Positions 1 through 6,091 of a stretch of DNA of 12,626 nt are shown in pieces. The notes beneath the pieces are model-generated. The model was not told where the DNA came from. It did no database searches and worked only from the letters and a program-made list of their open reading frames with translations. The translations under genes and the position numbers were made by a program. This stretch comes from Verrucomicrobiota bacterium (GTDB taxonomy: Bacteria > Verrucomicrobiota > Verrucomicrobiia > Chthoniobacterales > UBA10450), in assembly GCA_003219945.1 (NCBI GenBank), contig QHQV01000067.1, positions 1 through 12,626 of the forward strand, written 5' to 3'. Numbering within the stretch: position 1 is the first letter of the stretch; each line of letters starts with the position of its first letter.

Positions 1-94
1 AGCAGCATTTGAAGGATACGATTCTACGCGGCTCGGCAAAACCCTAGAGAAAAGACGAGCGTTTTTCTGCTTTGCTGCGAACTCTTTTGGTCTC
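1..94 (+). other. Leader with possible 3' tail of an upstream gene
   Basis: The first 47 bases can be read in frame 3 as a short tail (QHLKDTILRGSAKP) ending at TAG 45-47, which could be the C-terminus of a gene that begins outside the window. The frame of the following nucleotidyltransferase is also open back to base 2, but its conserved N-terminus begins exactly at Met 95, so I do not extend it. I see no clear Shine-Dalgarno sequence before 95. Confidence 0.25.
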
Positions 95-859
95 ATGAAC
101 GTTCTCATTCTTGCTGCCGGATACGCAACACGCCTTTACCCGCTCACACTGAACAAAGCGAAACCGCTGCTCGTAGTCGGCGGCAAACCAATCATCGAAT
201 GGCTGGTAGACAATCTCGCCGGCATTTCCGACTTGGAAACGATTTACATCGTGACCAATGACAAATTCGCGGCGGACTTCCAAGCGTGGAGTCAAAGCTA
301 TCAAAAACGCCATCCCGAATTCAAGTTCGAAGTCGTTAATGACGGTTCCACGAGCGATGACGACAAACTGGGCGCAATTGGAGACATCAATTTTGTTGTC
401 ACGCATGAGAACCTTTCCCAGACCAGCCTGTTAGTCGCCGCCGGCGACAATTTGTTCACCAGTTCACTGGCAGATTTCGTGGCGAACGCGAGGGACACCG
501 AAATGACTGTGGCGGTTTACGACGTTGGCGATACTGAAGCGATCAAGAAGTACGGCAACGTGGCCGTTGATGCCGAAGGAATTATGACCCGGTTTGAGGA
601 AAAACCAAAAAAGCCCCAGGGGACGCTCGCCGCGATCGCTTTATATTATTATTCGCCAGCGGTCCTTTCGCTTGTGAGAACCTATCTAGCTGCCGGAAAC
701 AATGCGGATCAGCCCGGCCGTTTTGTACAGTGGCTCTACACCCGCACACCGGTGAAGACCTTCCAGATCAAAGGTCAATGGCTCGACATCGGAAGCAAAG
801 AAACGCTCGAGAACGCAGACAAGATTTTGGCTGCGCCACTGAAGTCGTTGAGGCGTTAG
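95..859 (+). CDS. Sugar-1-phosphate nucleotidyltransferase (NTP_transferase family)
   Basis: A 254-residue cytoplasmic enzyme that would transfer a nucleotide from an NTP to a sugar-1-phosphate, giving an NDP-sugar for glycan synthesis. The family signature is at residues 6-26 (LAAGYATRLYPLT followed by KAKPLL), with GGKPIIE at 29-35. AAGDN at 115-119 matches the metal-binding Asp region, FEEKP at 167-171 is the usual substrate-pocket motif, and GQWLDIGSKETL at 227-238 is typical of the glucose-1-phosphate nucleotidyltransferase group. The length suits a single-domain member without a left-handed beta-helix tail. The start at 95 puts the signature at the usual distance from the N-terminus. 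Sugar and nucleotide specificity cannot be read from sequence; mannose- or glucose-type substrates are possible. It converges on the DUF5069 gene with a 54-base gap. An NDP-sugar product would fit the envelope genes opposite, but that is inference. Confidence 0.93.
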   Translation: MNVLILAAGYATRLYPLTLNKAKPLLVVGGKPIIEWLVDNLAGISDLETIYIVTNDKFAADFQAWSQSYQKRHPEFKFEVVNDGSTSDDDKLGAIGDINFVVTHENLSQTSLLVAAGDNLFTSSLADFVANARDTEMTVAVYDVGDTEAIKKYGNVAVDAEGIMTRFEEKPKKPQGTLAAIALYYYSPAVLSLVRTYLAAGNNADQPGRFVQWLYTRTPVKTFQIKGQWLDIGSKETLENADKILAAPLKSLRR

Positions 860-882
860 ATCGTTGAATCGAGAAGTCGATG

Positions 883-914
883 TAACCGATGTTATGGTTT
901 TAACCAATAACGGT
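883..914. terminator. AT-rich palindrome between convergent genes
   Basis: The 54-base gap between the convergent genes contains an interrupted inverted repeat: GTTAT-GGTT (891-899) against AACC-A-ATAAC (902-911), flanked by ACCG (884-887) and CGGT (911-914). The position suits a two-way terminator, but the stem is AT-rich and has no long T tract, so this is a weak call. Confidence 0.3.
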
Positions 915-1333
915 CATTTTAATCGTCCTTCATCGAACTCAATCAGGTCGAAATAAGTCCGAATATCTTTACGTCCGTCGCCGCCGGCTTCTTTGAGAAA
1001 ATGCAGGAAACGCGCCTTCTTTGCGGCGGTATCGGGATGACGTGAAATCATGGCCTCGTTCCATTGATCGATCGCTTCCAGCGAATGTTGCTCTCCATTG
1101 TTCTGCACCCAAGCGAGAACTGCCTGGTCGTCATCCAGCTTGTTGGCGATTTCTTCAAATGCGTCACCGTCGATTTTGAGAAATGCGAGTAAATGCTTGT
1201 CGAACCCCACGGTTTTGTAGTTGTAACCGTCGAGCAAGCCTTTGCGGTGCAGCCTCGCCTTGTCAATCAAACGCGGCAGATGGACATAACCGCCGAGTTT
1301 TTGGTAAGGACTGCGTGGATGCAGTCTTCGCAT
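914..1333 (-). CDS. DUF5069 domain protein
   Basis: A 139-residue soluble protein that matches my knowledge of DUF5069, a family of unknown function that is frequent in Verrucomicrobiota. Recognisable features are the N-terminal MRRLHPRSPYQKLGGYVHLPR, the block RLHRKGLLDGYNYKT near residues 27-42, a central acidic helix (DGDAFEEIANKLDDDQ), and the C-terminal pattern with TAAKKARFLHFL and YFDLIEFDEG. There is no signal peptide and no membrane segment. ATG 1333 lies only 14 bases after the stop of the zinc-ribbon bactofilin on the same strand, so translation is probably coupled within one operon; no strong Shine-Dalgarno is visible. The neighbourhood suggests a link to the bactofilin cytoskeleton, but nothing in the sequence states a biochemical role. 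Family assignment is fairly firm; function is unknown. Confidence 0.85.
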   Translation of the reverse strand: MRRLHPRSPYQKLGGYVHLPRLIDKARLHRKGLLDGYNYKTVGFDKHLLAFLKIDGDAFEEIANKLDDDQAVLAWVQNNGEQHSLEAIDQWNEAMISRHPDTAAKKARFLHFLKEAGGDGRKDIRTYFDLIEFDEGRLK

Positions 1334-1347
1334 GAAGCTGATCGTTG

Positions 1348-2190
1348 CTATGTGGCAGGCAATGGCCGCGCGACGGCATCTTGAAAACTGGACTCTATCG
1401 AGCGCGAAGGCGTCGGCTTTTGTTCCGCGAGCAATTCTCCTTGTGCCAACCCGATCTGCCCGATCGCGAGTTGGCCCGAAAACATCCCGCCTTTCTCCAC
1501 GCTGATCGCCCTTGCTGTCACATCGCCCTCCAGTGAACCCTTTCTATGGACCGTCACGGATTGAGCGATAATCTCTCCAGACATCCTGCCTTTGATTTCG
1601 ATGTGCTCCGCATGCACCCTTCGAAAACAATGAACGTCAGCTTTGCGATCAACGATTATGTGCCGAGCGCTGATGCGGCCGGGGATTTTCCCTGAGTAGT
1701 TAATTGTCGCTGTATCGGAATGCAGATTGCCGCGGAGCCTGCCTTCAATCAAAGCGGACTGGCACTCCACGCTACTGCTGGCGAGATCACCTTTGCCGGA
1801 AAGATGCACATTACCGCGGGTGCGAATGCTTCGACTGAACCCGCTGGTAATTTTGTAATCGCGCAGGTCAATGTGCGTGCTGCAGGACGGGCAGATTGTC
1901 GACGTCGCGGCGCCCGAAACCTGCTGTTTGCGTTTACATTCGAAACATTCGACAACCGAACTGGTTTGCCGCTTCCAAAAATCCTCGAGTTTACCGAAGA
2001 TAGATGAAGAAGTCTCCGGCGCAGGCGCTTCTTCGGTCGTCCGCAGCTTCAGGATTGGTTTCGGCGCGAATGGAGTAAAAGAGCGGCCGCACTGGCGGCA
2101 CATCGAACTCTTAGCCGCCGCGTACTCCATCTGCTTGAAGCCACAGTGCGGACATTCCGCACTGACTTTTGCAGGCGACGGATTGGCCAC
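1348..2190 (-). CDS. Zinc-ribbon bactofilin (polymer-forming cytoskeletal protein)
   Basis: A 280-residue protein. Residues 1-110 hold two candidate zinc ribbons, C13-x2-C16 with C31-x2-C34 and C82-x2-C85 with C100-x2-C103, joined by a Pro/Glu/Thr-rich linker. From about residue 112 to 252 comes a bactofilin (DUF583) right-handed beta-helix, seen as short repeating units with Gly turns such as GRLRGNL, GKIPGRISA, GRMSGEI and GSLEGDV. Bactofilins polymerise without nucleotide into filaments or sheets on the inner membrane and act in cell shape, stalks or polar positioning. The helix is followed by a short tail ending near PLPAT. It lies 24 bases after a conventional bactofilin and 14 before DUF5069, so the three form a likely operon. 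The added zinc ribbons are unusual and may bind nucleic acid or protein; that is inference. Confidence 0.88.
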   Translation of the reverse strand: MANPSPAKVSAECPHCGFKQMEYAAAKSSMCRQCGRSFTPFAPKPILKLRTTEEAPAPETSSSIFGKLEDFWKRQTSSVVECFECKRKQQVSGAATSTICPSCSTHIDLRDYKITSGFSRSIRTRGNVHLSGKGDLASSSVECQSALIEGRLRGNLHSDTATINYSGKIPGRISARHIIVDRKADVHCFRRVHAEHIEIKGRMSGEIIAQSVTVHRKGSLEGDVTARAISVEKGGMFSGQLAIGQIGLAQGELLAEQKPTPSRSIESSFQDAVARPLPAT

Positions 2191-2214
2191 TGTATGCTCG
2201 CCGAAACCTTTCTT

Positions 2215-2778
2215 TTACGCTCGCGCTCCGAATGCCGCCTTGATCGGCTCGCTGGACCGCACAACCTCAGGGCGCGGCGCAGCTTTTGCGGAAACGGCTC
2301 CGGTGGTAACTTCGGATTTCCCGATAAAGGTTGCCCCTTCTTCAATCACAAGCCGCGCTGCTTTGAGATCCCCCTGCAACACGCATTTTGATTTTAGCTC
2401 GCAACGCTCGGCAACGGTGATATTGCCGTGCACCTTGCCATAGACGGTGATTGATTTGGTTTTGATCTCACCCCGAATCTCAGCGTTTTCACCAACCGTC
2501 AAGATGCCCTCAGAGTTGATGTCGCCTTCGACTTTACCGTCAATGAGTAGTTCTTTTTGGAATTTGATCGAGCCTTTGATTTCGACATCGCTCGAGAGGA
2601 TGTCTTTGCCTCCGTGGTCTGCCATAGGATTAGGTTTTGGATTTCGATTATCGATTATGGTTGGTTTTGGTAGTGCCTCTTCGCGACTCGCAAAATGATT
2701 ATTCTCATCTGGAACCGGAATCCGCGGTTCTTCTCGAATCGGGGGCGCCGGCCTTTGCGGGACGAATCTTTTAAGCAT
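2215..2778 (-). CDS. Bactofilin (polymer-forming cytoskeletal protein)
   Basis: A 187-residue bactofilin. The DUF583 beta-helix covers about residues 60-160, with turns SDVEIKGSIKF, LLIDGKVEGDI, GENAEIRGEI, TVYGKVHGNI, KCVLQGDL and EEGATFIG. The C-terminal tail is Ala/Lys/Pro-rich. It should self-assemble at the cytoplasmic face of the membrane, perhaps co-polymerising with the downstream zinc-ribbon paralogue. The start is uncertain: ATG 2778 adds a proline-rich 51-residue leader, whereas Met52 at 2623-2625 (MADHGGKDILSS) begins just before the conserved domain and follows a run of 7-bp repeats that resembles intergenic sequence. A consensus-like TTGACA lies at 2807-2812. If the gene starts at 2625 the protein is 136 residues and the mRNA has a leader of about 150 bases. 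Family call firm, start open. Confidence 0.9.
   Translation of the reverse strand: MLKRFVPQRPAPPIREEPRIPVPDENNHFASREEALPKPTIIDNRNPKPNPMADHGGKDILSSDVEIKGSIKFQKELLIDGKVEGDINSEGILTVGENAEIRGEIKTKSITVYGKVHGNITVAERCELKSKCVLQGDLKAARLVIEEGATFIGKSEVTTGAVSAKAAPRPEVVRSSEPIKAAFGARA
2628..2662 (-). repeat. Heptad repeat tract (ATCGAAA-like), copy 1
   Basis: Read on the minus strand this is five consecutive 7-base units: AACCATA, ATCGATA, ATCGAAA, TCCAAAA, CCTAATC. It ends two bases before the internal ATG of the first bactofilin. The same periodic sequence occurs next to the tRNA at 4430-4471, where it is plainly non-coding. The two central units match the consensus well and the outer ones are decayed. 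Confidence 0.5.
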
Positions 2779-2783
2779 CTGTA

Positions 2784-2812
2784 GTAATGTGACACTCGCC
2801 GATGCCTGTCAA
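2784..2812 (-). promoter_or_regulatory. Promoter candidate for the bactofilin operon
   Basis: On the minus strand a perfect TTGACA (2807-2812) is followed after 17 bases by CATTAC (2784-2789), which matches TATAAT at three of six positions. It lies in the 70-base gap after the STT3-like gene. The expected transcription start falls almost on ATG 2778, so the message would be nearly leaderless for that start, or carry a leader of about 150 bases for the alternative start at 2625. The -35 match is good and the -10 match is poor. Confidence 0.35.
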
Positions 2813-2848
2813 CGGATTCTCTTTTGCGAGTGCAAAGTTTTTTACGTT

Positions 2849-4426
2849 TCATCGTTCAACAGCCACTCGGTAAACTTTGCATGTTGGGTTTTGCGCGGAG
2901 AAAATCAGGAACGGTGGCGCCTGGGTGGGCGTTCGATCTAGAAGGCGACACAGCGGTTGCCGAGGAAGCGGTTCGTTCAGTATGGCTACGGAATTCTGCG
3001 CAACGCGGTCGGAATCGTAAGCGAAGACCCACGCCACGTGACGTTTCTCAAGAATCTCGCGCTGTTCTTGCAAATTCTCGGAAAGAAAAAATCGCGCGCT
3101 CTCCTCAATCCCTTGGAGGCTTTCGTGTGAGCTTCCCGCCACTCCAGGCTGCCCCGACCAATAGGCAATCGACGGCGAAAGCCACCACGGTGCCAGAAAC
3201 GGATGCACGTCTGGCGATCGCAAACTAAGCGCAAGATCGCGAATTTGCGCGGATTCAATCCGTTTTTCCATGCGCTTGGCCAGTTGAGTTTCATTTGGCC
3301 AGAGCCGTTGGTCCCAGTCTCGCAAAATCGGAAACATTGACAACACGACTGCAATCCACACCGCGGCACCTGATTTGATCGGCGCAAGTAGCGCCGGAAG
3401 TGCGAGCGCAAAGATCAAAACAAAAAAATATCCCCAACGCGCCTGCCAAACAGTGAGGAAATACGTAGCGACGAGAAGGACGTAAATAGGTATGGCGCGA
3501 CCGCCGGGCCCGCGGTTTCTTCGCCTGCGAACACTCATCCAGATCAAAATGGGCGTGATCAACACGAGGTAGCCGCACCAGTCCAACCAGACCGGATTCA
3601 TCGGTGAAACGTGCGCGAGTTCTCCAATGGTACGCGCCCAATTTTTCAAATGCGCGGTGGACTGAAGGACCGTGAACGAAGGAACGTGCCGCTCGATTGC
3701 GAATGCGATGGCAATTATCGCTGCGAACAAGATCCATCCCGCGTGACGATCCCGCGCGAAAAGCGCGTGGCGATTCATCACAAGATCCGTTGCCGTAACT
3801 ATCAGAAAGAGCACAAGCGGCTCGTAAGCCGAAACCCAGATCGCAATAGCCCAGGCGGCAGCGCTCGTTAGCCCCCAGGCGCTCGCCGCTTTGCCGGGTT
3901 GAAGAGTTTGCGAACTCCAGCCTGCGCAAATCGCGATCGCGACCAGCACAATCAGCAACGATTGATGATCAGGTCTGCCAAGCTCAGTGCCGTGAACAAG
4001 GATGGGACTGATCGCATACAAAATCAGCAGCACCCATCGATACCGGAATTTCGCGGACCACCAAAGAAACCAGCCTCCAAGCAGCGCGAGCAATGGCGAA
4101 ACAAACGCCCCCGCAAGATCAAGTGCATGCGCCGTGAACGGAGTTAGCAAAAATGACAGGGCGACTATAAGATAGTCGAACGGCGCGGTCGTGTGCGGCG
4201 TCGTTCCCTGCGGAAAATTCTCGAACGCATGATGCCGGATGATCAGCCCAGGCTTAGCCCTGACCACCTCCGCGCGCATCATGCGCGCGTAACAATCCGC
4301 ATCGACGAAGTAAACATTCCCGGCGACAAAAACGTCCTGATAATTCGCGCACCGCGTCGCCATGATTAACGCGGCGAGGAGCGCGAGTTCAAAAACGATC
4401 AACGCAAGACGTACGGCACGTTGCAC
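2849..4426 (-). CDS. STT3-like multi-spanning GT-C membrane protein
   Basis: A 525-residue protein with about ten or more hydrophobic segments up to residue ~365, then a soluble C-terminal part. It resembles the STT3/PglB/AglB oligosaccharyltransferase group (GT-C fold). An acidic DADCYARM motif at 42-49 sits just after the first membrane segment where STT3 has its first catalytic Asp motif. FPQGTTPHTTAPFDYLI at 71-87 is the usual entry to the next helices, GRPDHQ at 150-155 parallels the family's DHH-type motif, and WQARWGYFF at 327-335 parallels its conserved Arg/aromatic segment. PWWLSP at 413-418 stands where STT3 carries WWDYG, so that acceptor-binding motif is altered. It may transfer a lipid-linked sugar or glycan to protein or another acceptor on the periplasmic side. 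The start is GTG 4424-4426. It lies 70 bases upstream of the bactofilin operon. Exact donor and acceptor are unknown; a GT39/83-like enzyme is the main alternative. Confidence 0.75.
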   Translation of the reverse strand: MQRAVRLALIVFELALLAALIMATRCANYQDVFVAGNVYFVDADCYARMMRAEVVRAKPGLIIRHHAFENFPQGTTPHTTAPFDYLIVALSFLLTPFTAHALDLAGAFVSPLLALLGGWFLWWSAKFRYRWVLLILYAISPILVHGTELGRPDHQSLLIVLVAIAICAGWSSQTLQPGKAASAWGLTSAAAWAIAIWVSAYEPLVLFLIVTATDLVMNRHALFARDRHAGWILFAAIIAIAFAIERHVPSFTVLQSTAHLKNWARTIGELAHVSPMNPVWLDWCGYLVLITPILIWMSVRRRRNRGPGGRAIPIYVLLVATYFLTVWQARWGYFFVLIFALALPALLAPIKSGAAVWIAVVLSMFPILRDWDQRLWPNETQLAKRMEKRIESAQIRDLALSLRSPDVHPFLAPWWLSPSIAYWSGQPGVAGSSHESLQGIEESARFFLSENLQEQREILEKRHVAWVFAYDSDRVAQNSVAILNEPLPRQPLCRLLDRTPTQAPPFLIFSAQNPTCKVYRVAVER

Positions 4427-4429
4427 AGG

Positions 4430-4471
4430 ATCGACAATCGCAAATCGGCAGTCGAAAATCGAAAATGAAAA
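4430..4471 (+). repeat. Heptad repeat tract (ATCGAAA-like), copy 2
   Basis: Six consecutive 7-base units fill the gap between the STT3-like gene and the tRNA: ATCGACA, ATCGCAA, ATCGGCA, GTCGAAA, ATCGAAA, ATGAAAA. The period is exact over 42 bases while individual bases drift. It abuts the tRNA 3' end. A related tract occurs at 2628-2662. The function is unknown; it may be a slippage-born spacer or a protein-binding array. Confidence 0.65.
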
Positions 4472-4472
4472 A

Positions 4473-4545
<73 letters not shown>

Positions 4546-4558
4546 AATTTCATGGGTA

Positions 4559-4600
4559 GATTCGAACCGTGAAAAAGAATGGGTGCCTAATTTTCACGGT
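4559..4600. repeat. T-loop-like decamer and 10-bp inverted repeat beside the tRNA
   Basis: GATTCGAACC at 4559-4568 repeats the tRNA T-arm sequence at 4485-4494 exactly. It overlaps a perfect 10-bp inverted repeat, ACCGTGAAAA (4566-4575) and TTTTCACGGT (4591-4600), around a 15-base loop. It lies between the tRNA and the integrase remnant and could be what is left of an attachment or arm-binding site, or simply a hairpin. Confidence 0.35.
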
Positions 4601-4636
4601 GAGATTCTATGGTTGACCTTGAAACCACGCGAAAAC

Positions 4637-5652
4637 ATGGCAGAAAACCCGAGAGCCAAATCTTCTGCATCATAGGTCAGGACGTTAATATGCCAGAGCG
4701 TTTGCCGGCGGCAAAGAAGTTTGGAAATCGCTCAAGACATCGCATCACAGCGTTGCTGAGGCTAAGCTTGCGAGATTCCTGGAAGAACATCGCGAGCGCG
4801 TGGGAAACGGCAACGGTGAAGTCTCGGCCAAATGACTTTTGGCGAGGCGCTCAAAGTCCATCAACAGAACCAAGCTGACGATCTAACAGTTAAATGGGCG
4901 ACGCGGCACTACTGGAATCAAATTGTTATCGCTCTCTTGAAAAGTTGGCCGGAGTTGGTGGATCGGGAAATCCGACGCGTTATGAGAACGGATTGTAAGC
5001 AGTGGGCGGCGCCGATTTCGCAAGGCTGCATCTCCGATGCGGTATAACAACACGCTTGCGCGATTGCGGCATGTGTCCGATGTGGCCAAGGACGCAGAGA
5101 TTATCTACACCAATCCTGCCGAAACACTTGGAGCGGGCGCCGGTGCGCGCAAAGAAACTCACGCTGCCAAACGCTGACCAGTTGTTGCAACTTGTCGGCG
5201 CAGTAGAGCATGCGGGCGCATGGTGTTAGCGAGATGTGCGCGGACTCCGAACCAGCCACAAACAATTGGACAGTCCGCCGGGTCCCACTGATTTCCCGAT
5301 GCTCGCGTATTAGCTGAGCGAATGCGTAACGAACGCCCTCACGAACTGGTGGAGGCAAAACTATTGCGTGTTGGCGAATGCCGAAAGGCGCTGGATCGCG
5401 CATGAAAACAAGTCGGCGCAAATCGGCTCACGCATCACGGCTGCGGCATCTGTTCGCGACACGCTGCATCGAGTCAGGCGTGGATATTCCGACCGTGTCG
5501 CGCTGGTTCGGACACAAAGATGGCGGCGCATTAGCAATGAAAACCTATGGCCATTTGCTGCGCGAGCACAGTATTGCACAACGCGCAGAGTGTCAGTGCG
5601 TACACCAACACAGCAGGCTGAAGATGTGATTCCGTTTTCAGCAACGGCATAA
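4637..5652 (+). pseudogene. Degenerate tyrosine recombinase (phage/island integrase)
   Basis: Pieces of one integrase can be followed across all three frames. They are: YARAFAGGKEVWKSLKTS (from 4689, arm-binding domain; a TAA stands just before it); MTFGEALKVHQQNQ... (from 4832, after a one-base loss); SPMRYNNTLARLRHV (5025 on); ERAPVRAKKLTLP to HAGAWC (ending at TAG 5227); NNWTVRRVPLIS (about 5260-5295); ERPHELVEAKLLRVGE (from 5331); LTHHG, then a one-base loss, then LRHLFATRCIESG, WFGHKDGG and MKTYGHL; and a last shift to the stop at 5650-5652. The box II H-x-x-R, the box III His and the nucleophile Tyr (in MKTYGH) are readable. The stretch between HAGAWC and NNWTVRRVP, which should carry the box I Arg, is missing (roughly 35 residues by comparison with the family). 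At least six shifts plus stops mean it cannot work. Its place by a tRNA suggests an old island insertion. Confidence 0.9.
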
Positions 5653-5717
5653 GCGCGGAGCAACAACGATCCTTTTTTCGCCTGACAGGACAGCGACTGC
5701 GCGCCCCCGCCCACCCG

Positions 5718-5870
5718 TGGAAATGGCGGGCATCACTTCGCAGCGGCGGTTGGCGTTGCGGCTCTCAAGTCCGGATTGAGGCCGACAATTTCGGTGGTGG
5801 CCGCAGAGCCTGTGAACGCCGGGCGCTTTATCGTGCACGCCGACGAAAATAGTCACTGCGTTTTCGGAAC
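5718..5870 (+). repeat. Dispersed small-gene family, copy A (decayed)
   Basis: A degenerate copy of a roughly 60-codon gene that recurs at 8770, 8997 and 11558. Shared DNA includes GGTTGGCGTTGCGGCT (identical to copy B), TGGTGGCCGCAGAG and a reading GRFIVHADEN near 5818-5850, which matches the RFIxRADEK block of copy D. Frames change several times and the N-terminal part (5718-5747) is hard to align. This is the most eroded copy. Confidence 0.6.
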
Positions 5871-5885
5871 TACAGATCCCGATTA

Positions 5886-5987
5886 ATGGTTAACTTGAAC
5901 TCGGATGAATGGGGCTGGGCAGTGCTTGTTATCGGCGTCGTACTGGTAATCCGTGCAGCGGCAATGAGAGATATGGCCAAAGATTGA
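5886..5987 (+). CDS. Possible 33-residue single-pass membrane peptide
   Basis: ATG 5886 opens a short frame, MVNLNSDEWGWAVLV then IGVVLVIRAAAMRDMAKD, ending at TGA 5985-5987. Residues 10-23 are strongly hydrophobic and a basic/acidic tail follows, as in small membrane proteins. Directly after it the -1 frame stays open as VKKVELAVKDIAAQIM to TAA at 6053, so the whole may instead be the remnant of a slightly longer, frameshifted gene. There is no homologue I recognise and no clear ribosome binding site. It lies in a decay-rich gap between integrase and repeat debris and the TonB-like gene. Confidence 0.25.
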   Translation: MVNLNSDEWGWAVLVIGVVLVIRAAAMRDMAKD

Positions 5988-6048
5988 TAGCAGTAAAGAA
6001 GGTCGAACTAGCTGTTAAAGATATCGCCGCTCAAATCATGAATCCGTA

Positions 6049-6086
6049 CAAATAAAAATTTCAACAGTGCGCCGCGAAGCGCAGCG
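6049..6086 (-). terminator. Terminator candidate after the TonB-like reading frame
   Basis: On the minus strand, six bases past the stop at 6092, CGCTGCG-CTT-CGCGGCG can form a 7-bp stem (one G-T pair) with a 3-base loop (6070-6086). It is followed about ten bases later by AAATTTTTATTT. The stem is good, but the T tract is displaced, so this is a moderate Rho-independent candidate. Confidence 0.4.
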
Positions 6087-6091
6087 GCCGA

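Noticed and set aside
44..406. 120-codon minus-strand frame
   Set aside because: It lies antisense to the well-supported nucleotidyltransferase and shows no family features.
5101..5421. 106-codon minus-strand frame
   Set aside because: The plus strand here carries readable integrase segments, so the minus frame is a shadow.
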